From JAHJQZ01 sp963676075 (GTDB lineage Bacteria > Pseudomonadota > Alphaproteobacteria > Rhizobiales > Devosiaceae): a DNA stretch of 64,000 nt. The DNA lies in assembly GCA_963676075.2 (NCBI GenBank), contig CAXXNZ010000028.1, forward strand, positions 186,001 through 250,000, given 5' to 3'. Under the pieces are notes generated by a model, which saw nothing but the letters and a program-made list of their open reading frames with translations, was not told the origin of the DNA and ran no database searches. Shown in pieces: positions 26,674 through 34,888 of the stretch. Every line of letters starts with the position of its first letter. Within the stretch, counting starts at the first letter, position 1. The position numbers were made by a program, and so were the translations under genes.

Positions 26674-27771
26674 TCAGGCTCGGGCGATCGGCTCGAGAGG
26701 TGAAAAGGTGAGGTCCGGATAGCCGAAGGCCTTGGGGCCGACGACCTCCAGCGCTTGCGGAGATTTCATCAGCGGATGAACCGGCAGTCCGATGGTCGCG
26801 ACCCGTTGGCCGTAACGTAGAACTTCGGTCGTGAGCGGTTCGCCGGTTTCGAGCTCCAGATTGACGATGAGATCGGGCACCATGATCTTGGGTTCACCAT
26901 CGACCCAGAGCACGAGGTTCTCGTTCTGGATGGCGATTTTGGCCTCGGATCCCGCCCAGTCGTTGAGACCGCTGAGAATGGCTTCGCCGCGGGCGAAACC
27001 ACCCTTCAGCTCGCGATGGATGTCGGTGACCTTGCCGGTGAAGAACAGCGTGCCACCGGTCGTCTTCAACACGTCCTCGACAACGTTGCGGCGTTTTGCG
27101 CGGGCTTCGAGTACCGTGCGTCCGATGTTGAGGGCCAGGCTGAGCGTGCCGGGCACGGCCGTCTTCCGGACGAAATCCATGCGCATCGGCGCTGTGGCGA
27201 AACCGGCGCCAGCTCCCATGTTGACTGCGACCTGACGCGCAAAGCGTTCGAGTTCGAACATGTCGTTGACGTGGCGGAACACCACGACGTTGCCCTTCTC
27301 GTCGGCGATTGCCGCCGGTTCGACCGGTGCACCGTAGATCATATAGGTCGACATCTGGATTTCGGGAAAAGCCCGGCCCATGCCGTCGCCATCGAGCACC
27401 GGCAATCCGGCCTGCGCTGCAGTGAGAACCGGCTCCATGGCGTTGGCCCCGCCGATCTCGGCCGAGATCAGCGCCGAAACCGGATGGCCCGATGCTTCCT
27501 CGGCACCGCGCAGGGCGCGCAGGCATTCCTCGCCCTGTTCGATCTTTTCGACACCGACAACCGGCGCACCGATGCCGCCGACTTCGCCAACAAAGGCATC
27601 ATCGGGCAGTGCGTCGAGCGGCAAAACCTCCACCGTGGCGCCCTTGCGCATCAGCTCACGGGTGCGCAGCATGCCAATATAGGGGTTGCCGCCGCCGCCC
27701 GTTCCAAGAAGGGCGGCGCCGATCGAAAGCGGCAGGAGGTCCGCTTCGGTGAGTGGATAGCTAGACGGCAC
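26674..27771 (-). CDS. DUF917 protein, copy 2
   Basis: 365 aa. Same family blocks as copy 1: LLGTGGGGNPYIGML (about residue 18), GAPVVGVEKIEQGEE (about 65), GGANAMEPVLTAAQAG (about 100), PVLDGDGMGRAFPEIQM (about 118), ARGEAILSG (about 240). Start is taken as GTG at 27771 because GGAGG lies six bases before it; it overlaps the HyuA stop by 11 bases. The open frame continues over 100 codons upstream inside hyuA, which is only a shadow. Function as for copy 1; the partnership with HyuA is inferred from the overlap. Confidence 0.87.
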   Translation of the reverse strand: MPSSYPLTEADLLPLSIGAALLGTGGGGNPYIGMLRTRELMRKGATVEVLPLDALPDDAFVGEVGGIGAPVVGVEKIEQGEECLRALRGAEEASGHPVSALISAEIGGANAMEPVLTAAQAGLPVLDGDGMGRAFPEIQMSTYMIYGAPVEPAAIADEKGNVVVFRHVNDMFELERFARQVAVNMGAGAGFATAPMRMDFVRKTAVPGTLSLALNIGRTVLEARAKRRNVVEDVLKTTGGTLFFTGKVTDIHRELKGGFARGEAILSGLNDWAGSEAKIAIQNENLVLWVDGEPKIMVPDLIVNLELETGEPLTTEVLRYGQRVATIGLPVHPLMKSPQALEVVGPKAFGYPDLTFSPLEPIARA

Positions 27772-29323
27772 GAGCACCCTCCAGCGACAGATCCCCGACT
27801 GCCTTGACCCGCACGCGGGTGGCGTTGCCCGGCAGATAGGCCAGCGGCACGTCCTCGACATCAACGATTTCAAGCGTGTCACGCGCCGCACCGGCTGCAA
27901 CCGCCGAATCCTCGGCGCGCTTCTTGGCGTCGGCGAGCGCGTCATCGCGACTGATCTCGGCCAGCGTATAGACGCGGTCGACCTCACCCGAAACCTGGGC
28001 GATGGCGGCGCCGACGGCATTGGCGACGGCATAGTGATCGGGCTTGACGATATCGAGACCGGCAATCGGCTTGTCGACGAGGATCGAGCCACCGCCGACC
28101 ACGATCACCGGCAGTGGTTCGGGCGACAGGCGCGAACGCTCGACGCTGTCTTCGAGCATTTCGTCCATGCGAACGCGGGCGCCCTCGATCAGGCTCTTTT
28201 CGATATCGGCCACCTTGGACGCATCGCCGATATCCGCTGTGCCGCCAGCGACGGCGATATCGGTTGCAGTCAGTGTCTCGCCACCGAAGACCCGGGCCTC
28301 GGTGGTGATGCGGTATCCGACCGAACGGGGACCGACCTCGACGCCGCTATCACCGGCCACGACGAGCGAACCACCGCCGAGCCCGATGGAAAACACATCC
28401 GGCATGCGGAAATTGGTCCGGACACCGCCGACCTCGACAGCGATCGTCGCCTGTCGCGGAAAGCCCTTGTGCAACGAGCCGACATCGGTGGTAGTGCCAC
28501 CGATATCAACGACGATGGCATCGGTAACACCCGACAGATAGGCGGCGCCGCGCATGGAGTTGGTCGGGCCCGAAGCGAAGGTCAGAACCGGGAACTTCTC
28601 GGCGAAGGCAGCATCCATCAGCGTGCCATCGTTCTGGGTCAGGAAGAAGCGTCCCTTGATGCCGGTTTCGGCAATGGCGTCGCCGAAGGCCTTGACCACG
28701 TCTCGGGCGAGATCCCTCAGGCAGGCATTCATGATCGCGGCGTTCTCGCGCTCCAGAAGCCCGATCCGGCCGATATCGCCGGACAGGGTGATATGCGCTC
28801 CCGGAAGCGCCTTGGCGAAAATCTCGCCGGCCTGTTTCTCGAAATCTCCGTTGACCGGCGAGAACACCGACGAAATGGCGACAGAGTTGATGCCCTTGGC
28901 CTTGATGTCGGCAGCAATCTCGAGGAGTTCCTTTTCGTCGAGGGGCGAAATTTCCCGCCCGTCGAACTCGTGCCCGCCATGGGCGAGATAGGCGTGTCCG
29001 CCAATGGCCTTTTTCAGATCATCCGGCCAGTCAACCATCGGCGGCAGCGATGCCGTTGCCGGCAGACCGAGCCGAACCGCGGCGGTTTCGGCCAGATCGC
29101 GCCTTTGCACCACGGCATTGGTGAAATGGGTCGTGCCGATCATGACCACATCGATCTTGTCGGCAGCCATGCCGGACTCGGACAACACGGCGTTCAAGGC
29201 GTTGACGACACCGGTCATAACGTCGGAGGTGGTTGGCGACTTGACGCCGGCCAGCACCTTCCCGCCGTCCAGCACAACGGCATCCGTATTGGTGCCACCA
29301 ACGTCGATACCAATTCTGATCAT
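27761..29323 (-). CDS. hyuA: Hydantoinase/oxoprolinase A-type subunit
   Basis: 520 aa, ATP-dependent hydantoinase/oxoprolinase family (HyuA). ASKHA phosphate-binding loops IGIDVGGTNTDAVVLDGG at the N-terminus and VVDIGGTTTDVG near residue 282; hydantoinase A N-domain about 1-170 with GTTHFTNAVVQR near 65; GLGGGSLV near 318 and VGGGSILVD near 432. Canonical HyuA works with HyuB to open hydantoin or 5-oxoproline rings; no HyuB is present and two DUF917 proteins follow instead. Start ATG at 29323 has GAAGGA upstream. It begins 17 bp after the ABC ATPase gene, clearly the same operon. Confidence 0.92.
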   Translation of the reverse strand: MIRIGIDVGGTNTDAVVLDGGKVLAGVKSPTTSDVMTGVVNALNAVLSESGMAADKIDVVMIGTTHFTNAVVQRRDLAETAAVRLGLPATASLPPMVDWPDDLKKAIGGHAYLAHGGHEFDGREISPLDEKELLEIAADIKAKGINSVAISSVFSPVNGDFEKQAGEIFAKALPGAHITLSGDIGRIGLLERENAAIMNACLRDLARDVVKAFGDAIAETGIKGRFFLTQNDGTLMDAAFAEKFPVLTFASGPTNSMRGAAYLSGVTDAIVVDIGGTTTDVGSLHKGFPRQATIAVEVGGVRTNFRMPDVFSIGLGGGSLVVAGDSGVEVGPRSVGYRITTEARVFGGETLTATDIAVAGGTADIGDASKVADIEKSLIEGARVRMDEMLEDSVERSRLSPEPLPVIVVGGGSILVDKPIAGLDIVKPDHYAVANAVGAAIAQVSGEVDRVYTLAEISRDDALADAKKRAEDSAVAAGAARDTLEIVDVEDVPLAYLPGNATRVRVKAVGDLSLEGARAV

Positions 29324-29340
29324 GCTCAGATCCTTCCTCA

Positions 29341-30219
29341 CTACGTCTGTTCGGCATCGCCCCGGCGAAGGGCGAGCAATTGTTCTGCCGTCGGTATTTC
29401 ACCGTCGATCATCGGGATATGCGGGCGCATGGCTTCCTCCTCGGCTGAAATGACCGGCACGGAGGCAAGCAGCAGGCGCGTATAATCGTGTTGCGGATTA
29501 TCAAAGACCGAACTCGTCGGTCCGGTTTCAACGATCTGGCCGAGATAGAGCACCGCGATGCGATCGGTGAAATTGCGCATCAGGCTCAGATCGTGGGAAA
29601 TGAACAGATAGGTCAGATCGAGTTCCTGTCCGAGATCGACAAGAAGATCGATGACCTTGGCCTGCACCGACACATCGAGCGCCGAGGTTGGTTCATCGAG
29701 AACAACCATCTTTGGCTTGGCGGCAAGCGCCCGCGCGATGGCGACGCGCTGTTTCTGGCCACCGGACAGCTCGTGCGGATAACGTTCGGCAAAGTTTCGC
29801 GGCAATTGCACCATGTCGAGCAAGTCGTCGATACGGGATCGCCGCGCCACGCGGTCGAGCCCGGCGACTTCGAGCGGCACGGAGATCGACTGCCCGACGG
29901 TCCGTCGCGGATTGAGCGAGGAACCGGGGTTCTGAAACACCATCTGCACGGCGCTGCGATGCTGGCGCCTGTCGATCCCGATCAGGTTCTCCCCATCGAT
30001 CAGGATGTCGCCGGCAGTCGGCGTCGTCAGTCCCAGGATCATGCGGGCGATGGTCGACTTGCCCGAACCGCTTTCCCCCGCGAGGCCAAAGATTTCGCCC
30101 TTGCCGATCTTGAACGACACCTTGTCGACAGCCGTGGTTTCGTGGCTCTTGGAACCGAAATGTCCGGAGACTTTGAAGGTCTTGGTCAGGTCGAGGACTT
30201 CGAGGGCAGGAACACTCAT
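29341..30219 (-). CDS. Dipeptide-type ABC transporter ATP-binding protein (DppF-like)
   Basis: 292 aa. Walker A GESGSGKST (about residue 50), signature LSGGQKQR (about 150), Walker B MVVLDEPTSALD (about 170), H-loop FISHDLS (about 208). The C-terminus is short and lacks the Cys-rich oligopeptide_HPY pattern seen in many partners. The GTG/ATG overlap with the preceding ATPase gene (ATGA) indicates coupled translation. Works with the second ATPase, two permeases and the binding protein of this cluster. Confidence 0.92.
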   Translation of the reverse strand: MSVPALEVLDLTKTFKVSGHFGSKSHETTAVDKVSFKIGKGEIFGLAGESGSGKSTIARMILGLTTPTAGDILIDGENLIGIDRRQHRSAVQMVFQNPGSSLNPRRTVGQSISVPLEVAGLDRVARRSRIDDLLDMVQLPRNFAERYPHELSGGQKQRVAIARALAAKPKMVVLDEPTSALDVSVQAKVIDLLVDLGQELDLTYLFISHDLSLMRNFTDRIAVLYLGQIVETGPTSSVFDNPQHDYTRLLLASVPVISAEEEAMRPHIPMIDGEIPTAEQLLALRRGDAEQT

Positions 30220-31061
30220 GACGCGACCTCCCGTGTGCCGTAGCGCGTACCACCGGTCAGCCGCGGCACCGCTGCAATCAGGGATTTGGTGTAGTCTTCA
30301 CGCGGTGAGGCGAAGAGTTCCGCCGTCGGGCGCTCCTCGACGATCACGCCCTTGTTCATCACATAGACATAGGACGAGGTCTCGCGCACCACGCCCAGAT
30401 TGTGAGTGATCATCAACAATGCCAGGTCGCGTTCCTCGACGAGATCGCGCAGCAGCTTGAGGATCTGGGCCTGCGTGGTCACGTCGAGCGCCGTACCCGG
30501 CTCGTCGGCAATCAGAAGCCGCGGCTCGCTCAAAAGCGCCATGGCGATCAGCACACGCTGCCGCATGCCGCCCGACAGCATGACCGGAAACGAGCGCATC
30601 ACCCGTTCCGGCTCGCGCATTCTGACCTGCGACAGAACCTCGGCCACCCGCGCCAGGCGCTCTTTCTTGCTACGATCGCGCCCGAGGCGCCTGTCGGCAT
30701 ATTTGAGGATGGTGCCCATCTGGTCCTGGACAGTGAAGACCGGGTTTAGCGAACTCATCGGGTCCTGGAACACCATCGACATGGCCGTGCCACGAAGCCC
30801 CGCGCGCATCCGTGGTGGCAACTTGAGGACATCCCTGCCCTCGAAGAAGATCTCGCCATTGGGAATTCGCGCCGGCGGGGTCCGCAACAGACCCATGATC
30901 GCCTTCATGGTCACCGTCTTGCCCGAGCCGCTTTCCCCGACGAGCGCGACATGGGAATGCGCGGGAATGTCGAGGGAAACATTGTGCAAGACCGCCGTAG
31001 TGCGGCCATAGGTCGAGAACTCCACCGACAGGTTCTTGACGCTCAAAAGGGCCTCACCCAT
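30216..31061 (-). CDS. Dipeptide-type ABC transporter ATP-binding protein (DppD-like)
   Basis: 281 aa. Walker A GESGSGKTV (about residue 39), Q-loop MVFQDPMSSLNP (about 87), signature LSGGMRQRV (about 151), Walker B LLIADEPGTALD (about 172, Gly replacing the usual Thr), H-loop MITHNLG (about 208). Start ATG at 31061 shares its A with the stop of the permease gene (TGATG). An upstream extension of 35 codons inside the permease is a shadow. Confidence 0.92.
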   Translation of the reverse strand: MGEALLSVKNLSVEFSTYGRTTAVLHNVSLDIPAHSHVALVGESGSGKTVTMKAIMGLLRTPPARIPNGEIFFEGRDVLKLPPRMRAGLRGTAMSMVFQDPMSSLNPVFTVQDQMGTILKYADRRLGRDRSKKERLARVAEVLSQVRMREPERVMRSFPVMLSGGMRQRVLIAMALLSEPRLLIADEPGTALDVTTQAQILKLLRDLVEERDLALLMITHNLGVVRETSSYVYVMNKGVIVEERPTAELFASPREDYTKSLIAAVPRLTGGTRYGTREVAS

Positions 31062-31951
31062 CACACGTCCTCCACATCGAAGAGGTCGCGCAGCCCGTCG
31101 CCGAGCAGGTTGAAGCCGAGCGAGATGAACAGGATCGCCATACCCGGCAGCACCGACTCCCACCAACGATCAGGCAGGAACTGCGAGCCGGTCGCAACCA
31201 TGGTGCCAAGATCGGGCGCCGGCGGTTGAACGCCGAGACCAAGAAAGCTCAAGGCCGCGCCGACCAGGATGACGAAACCGGCATCGAGCGAGGTTTTGAC
31301 CGACAGGGCCGAGACGCAGTTGGGCAGGATTTCGCGGAACAGAATGTGGAACTTCGACGCGCCCATCATCTCAGCCGCCTCGACGAACTCCTGCGATCGG
31401 ATCTGCCGGGTGATCGAATAGATCAGCCGTGTGTGCCAGGTCCACCACAGGGCGGCGATGGCCAGCATGGCGTGCACCAGACTCGGGCTCAGCACCGCCG
31501 ACACCGCCAGCGCCATGACCAGCGGCGGAATGGCGAGCGCGATGTCGGTGACACGCATGATGATGGTTTCGGTCCAGCCGCCGAAATAGCCGGCCAAAAG
31601 GCCCATCACCGTTCCGAACGGCACAGCCAGGCCGAGCACGACCACGGCCAGTTCCAGAGAGATCCGGAAGCCGAAAATCACGCGCGTGAAGATGTCCCGC
31701 CCGACATTGTCGGTGCCGAACCAGTGTTCGAATGAAGGCGGCAGGTGTCGGGCCCGGAAATCGACCACCGCGCCGACGTGGTCGGGATAAGGCGTGATCC
31801 ACGGCGCGAAAATGGCGGCCAGTACGACTATGACGATGATGGCCGCACCGATGACGGCGGTCGGATTGCGCGAAAACCGATACCAGTTCTGGTAGGCGTT
31901 GGAGAGCCGCCGGGCATCGTCCGGGGCGACCGTTGGATCGAACTCGCTCAT
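31061..31951 (-). CDS. Dipeptide-type ABC transporter permease (DppC-like)
   Basis: 296 aa inner-membrane protein with N-terminal OppC_N region and about six membrane segments; family motif HWFGTDNVGRDIFTRVIFG near residue 77 and the EAA loop EFVEAAEMMGASKFHILFREILPN near 185. Its ATG overlaps the preceding permease stop by four bases. Confidence 0.93.
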   Translation of the reverse strand: MSEFDPTVAPDDARRLSNAYQNWYRFSRNPTAVIGAAIIVIVVLAAIFAPWITPYPDHVGAVVDFRARHLPPSFEHWFGTDNVGRDIFTRVIFGFRISLELAVVVLGLAVPFGTVMGLLAGYFGGWTETIIMRVTDIALAIPPLVMALAVSAVLSPSLVHAMLAIAALWWTWHTRLIYSITRQIRSQEFVEAAEMMGASKFHILFREILPNCVSALSVKTSLDAGFVILVGAALSFLGLGVQPPAPDLGTMVATGSQFLPDRWWESVLPGMAILFISLGFNLLGDGLRDLFDVEDV

Positions 31952-32973
31952 TGCCGCCCTCCCCTGATCCGGACACGCGGATCGACCAGACCGACAAGAA
32001 CGTCGATGACAAGATTGACCAGGACGAAGAAGACGCCCGAGACCATGACCACGCCCATGACGGCGTTAAGGTCCTTTTGCAGGATCGTGCGGATGCCATA
32101 GGCGGCCATGCCGGGCCAGGAGAACACCAGCTCGACAACGAAGGCGTTGCCGATCAACGAGGCGAATTCGAGCCCGAGGATGGTCAGGGGCGGCACAAAG
32201 GACGGACGAAGCATGTATTTGAACACGCGCAGCCGTTCAGGCACGCCGAAAGCGCGCGCAGCTTCGATGTAATCCTGCTTGGACACATCGATCATCGAGG
32301 ACCGGGTAATACGCGCAATCTGCCCCATGGTCGCGGCAGCAAGGGCAATGCTGGGCAACAGCAGATACCTCAGAGCCTCGCCGACCACGTCGAACCTGCC
32401 CGCCAGCAGGCCGTCAACGACAAGCAAACCGGTCACCCCACCGGTGAAGTCCATGCCGGGCGGCAATCTGCCGGTTGTCGGCAGGATATGGAGCACGTAG
32501 CCGGCCAGAATCTGCAAAAGCAGTGCGAGAAAGAAACCGGGCGTGACAGCGCTCAGGATGGCGACGAAGCGCACCAGATTGTCGGGCCATTTGTCCTTGA
32601 ACCTGGCTGCTGCCACGCCAAGCGGCAGACCGAAGACGAAGGCGACGATAATGGTCGACAGGACCAGTTCGAAAGTCGCCGAAAACGTGCTGCGGATATC
32701 GGAGACGACGGCGCGTTCGGTCAGCAGCGAGCGCCCGAGATCGCCCTGGGCCAGGCCGGCGATGAACATCCCGTACTGGGTGACCATCGGCTGGTCGAGA
32801 CCGAGGTTGTGGCGCAAATCGGTGACCTGCTGCTCGGTAGCCGTCGGACCGAGCGCCATACGGGCCGGATCGCCGGGCACAACTCGGGCGATCAGGAAGA
32901 TCACCATGGACAATCCCACAAGAACCAGGATCGACCACAGCACCCGCTTGACGAGAAACAGCGTGAATTCCAA
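31948..32973 (-). CDS. Dipeptide-type ABC transporter permease (DppB-like)
   Basis: 341 aa inner-membrane protein with about six segments; starts with the typical FLVKRVLWSILVLVGLSMVIFL membrane helix, then VVPGDPARMALGP near residue 30 and the EAA loop DYIEAARAFGVPERLRVFKYMLRP near 235. It is 89 bp downstream of the binding-protein gene; that gap may hold a processing site but no clear terminator was seen. Confidence 0.93.
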   Translation of the reverse strand: MEFTLFLVKRVLWSILVLVGLSMVIFLIARVVPGDPARMALGPTATEQQVTDLRHNLGLDQPMVTQYGMFIAGLAQGDLGRSLLTERAVVSDIRSTFSATFELVLSTIIVAFVFGLPLGVAAARFKDKWPDNLVRFVAILSAVTPGFFLALLLQILAGYVLHILPTTGRLPPGMDFTGGVTGLLVVDGLLAGRFDVVGEALRYLLLPSIALAAATMGQIARITRSSMIDVSKQDYIEAARAFGVPERLRVFKYMLRPSFVPPLTILGLEFASLIGNAFVVELVFSWPGMAAYGIRTILQKDLNAVMGVVMVSGVFFVLVNLVIDVLVGLVDPRVRIRGGRQ

Positions 32974-33062
32974 CCGGGAAATCCTCTCATGCTCCGGACT
33001 GCCGGATCGCGTCGGCGCCCCGGTTGGGAGCGCCGACGGATGATGGTGAGATCAGGAGGCGA

Positions 33063-34628
33063 TCAGTTCTCGCAGGTCCAGGAGTAGCGGTTGAAGTCGT
33101 AGTCGAATGACTGCATCGGCACCGCATTGAAGCCGGTCAGACACTTGTCCATCGCGTGCTGCACCTTCTGGGCCAGCAGGAAGACATCGGACTGCATGTC
33201 GACCAGCTTGTGCTGCAGATCCTTGTAGATCACCGCCTGCTCGGCGACGTCGCCGGTGGCCCGCGCCTTGTCGATCAGGGCGTCGATCTCGGGATCCTCG
33301 ACCCATTCCATGGATGTCCAGGTGCCCTTGGCAGCCGAATGGTACTGGGTGAAGAACATCGAATCCGGAGACGGATAGGTCGGGCCGAAGAAGATCTGGT
33401 TGACCGCCGGCGTGGTCTCGACCTTGGTGGCCAGCTCGGTGAGGCGGTTCCACGGATCCGGCTGCTGGGTAACCTTGAAACCGAGCTGTTCGAGATTGGA
33501 CTGCATCAGCAGGGAGATTTCCTCCTCGAACTGGGTGCCGGCGACATAGCCGAGCACGATCGGAATATCGCCACCAGCATATTTGGACTGGGCGATCTCC
33601 GCCTTGGCGCACTCCATGTCGTAGGTCGGCATCGGAATGTCATCAGCGAAGAAATCGGCAAAGCCGGCTGGGAGCGGTGTCGACATGGCACCACCCGGGA
33701 AGATCACGTCGCGGATGGTCTCGTAATCGGTCGCGCAGGCGATGGCACGCCGGATATGCACGTCGTCAGTCGGCGCCACTTTGGTGTTGAGCTTCAGGTA
33801 AAAGGCGGTCGTGGTGTCCTGGGCAACGATCTTGAACCGTCCCATGGCTTCGAGCGCTTCATAGGTGTCGGGCGACTGATACTGGCTCGACATGGTCAGT
33901 TCACCCGACGCAGCGAGCGAGCGCACTGTGGATTCGTCATTGGTGACAACGAAGCGCACTTCGTCGATGGCGTTCTCAGGGGTGCCGCCGTAGTAGTCGG
34001 GATTGCGGTCGATGGTCATCTGCGAGCCGCGGTCCCAGCTGGTCAGCGTGTACGGACCGGCGCCGGCGGTGGTCTGGCTGAGATAGCTCTGGCCGTCATC
34101 GTCACCGGCATTGGCCTCGACCACATCGGAATTGAGGATGCGGATCGCCGGAACCGTCGTCAGGAACGGCGAGAAGGTCTTCATGATCGAGAACTTGACC
34201 GTCTTGTCATCGACTGCCGTCACCGAACCGGGTTCGAGCACGTCGGCAAACAGGTTGGCCGGCCCCTGGTTGATGCGCAAAAGGCGCTCGACCGAATAAA
34301 CAACGTCCTTGGCTTCGACCGGCGAACCGTCCGAGAACGTGGCGTTGTCCTTGATCTTGAACGTCAGTTCCTTGGCGTCGTCCGAAACCTTCCAGCTCTC
34401 TGCCAGTTCAGGCACGATCGAGCCGGCGGAATTGACCGTCACAAGGCCATCGTAGAGGTTCACCGTCGCCATGTAGTCGGTGTAGTCGGAGATCTTGGCG
34501 GGGTCGACAGTGCCGAAAATCTGCACGGTGTTCATCGTCACGACGGTCTTGGCCAGCGCCGGAACGGCCGTCATGCCAAGCGTCAGTGCAACCGCCGCAC
34601 TTGTCGCCAGAAGTATCTTGTTGGTCAT
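33063..34628 (-). CDS. Family-5 solute-binding protein of the hydantoinase cluster
   Basis: 521 aa periplasmic receptor. Signal peptide MTNKILLATSAAVALTLG..., cleavage likely after VPALA near residue 26. SBP_bac_5 features: LYDGLVTVNSAGSIVPELAESW near 57, FSDGSPVEAKDVVYSVERLL near 97, AGAGPYTLTSWDRGSQM near 190. First gene of the importer-hyuA-DUF917 operon; the ligand is probably the ring compound or dipeptide the enzymes degrade (inference). ATG at 34628 is chosen over a GTG three bases earlier. It is preceded by a 260-bp gap with direct repeats at 34790-34819. Confidence 0.92.
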   Translation of the reverse strand: MTNKILLATSAAVALTLGMTAVPALAKTVVTMNTVQIFGTVDPAKISDYTDYMATVNLYDGLVTVNSAGSIVPELAESWKVSDDAKELTFKIKDNATFSDGSPVEAKDVVYSVERLLRINQGPANLFADVLEPGSVTAVDDKTVKFSIMKTFSPFLTTVPAIRILNSDVVEANAGDDDGQSYLSQTTAGAGPYTLTSWDRGSQMTIDRNPDYYGGTPENAIDEVRFVVTNDESTVRSLAASGELTMSSQYQSPDTYEALEAMGRFKIVAQDTTTAFYLKLNTKVAPTDDVHIRRAIACATDYETIRDVIFPGGAMSTPLPAGFADFFADDIPMPTYDMECAKAEIAQSKYAGGDIPIVLGYVAGTQFEEEISLLMQSNLEQLGFKVTQQPDPWNRLTELATKVETTPAVNQIFFGPTYPSPDSMFFTQYHSAAKGTWTSMEWVEDPEIDALIDKARATGDVAEQAVIYKDLQHKLVDMQSDVFLLAQKVQHAMDKCLTGFNAVPMQSFDYDFNRYSWTCEN

Positions 34629-34789
34629 CACTCATTTTCCCTGTCTGCCGCGGCGCATATGCACGGCGCATTTTCCGGACCGTTTGCGGACTGGTGCGCC
34701 TTGCGGTGGCGCGGCATCTGGTGTGTGCCCTTTTCCAGCCACAATCAGCTTGGAACGCGCGTCGGTCACGGATCAAGAGGCCAAACGGA

Positions 34790-34819
34790 TAGGTTTTACG
34801 CAAAATGGTCTAGGTTTTA
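34790..34819. promoter_or_regulatory. Direct repeat TAGGTTTTA, 21 bp apart: candidate site for the MalT-like regulator
   Basis: Two identical 9-mers start at 34790 and 34811, exactly two helical turns apart, 160-200 bp upstream of the binding-protein gene in the 260-bp gap (34629-34888) below the LuxR-type regulator gene. MalT-type activators bind direct repeats, so this is a natural candidate. Nothing else was recognised in the gap. Confidence 0.5.
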
Positions 34820-34888
34820 TGGGTACCGTTTGCGGCTCAGAGCGCAGCGAGACCCAATCGGGCACTTTCGGTTTTGAGCAAATGCTGC

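Noticed and set aside
28034..29485. A 483-codon plus-strand frame opposite hyuA
   Set aside because: Antisense shadow without start signal or domain.
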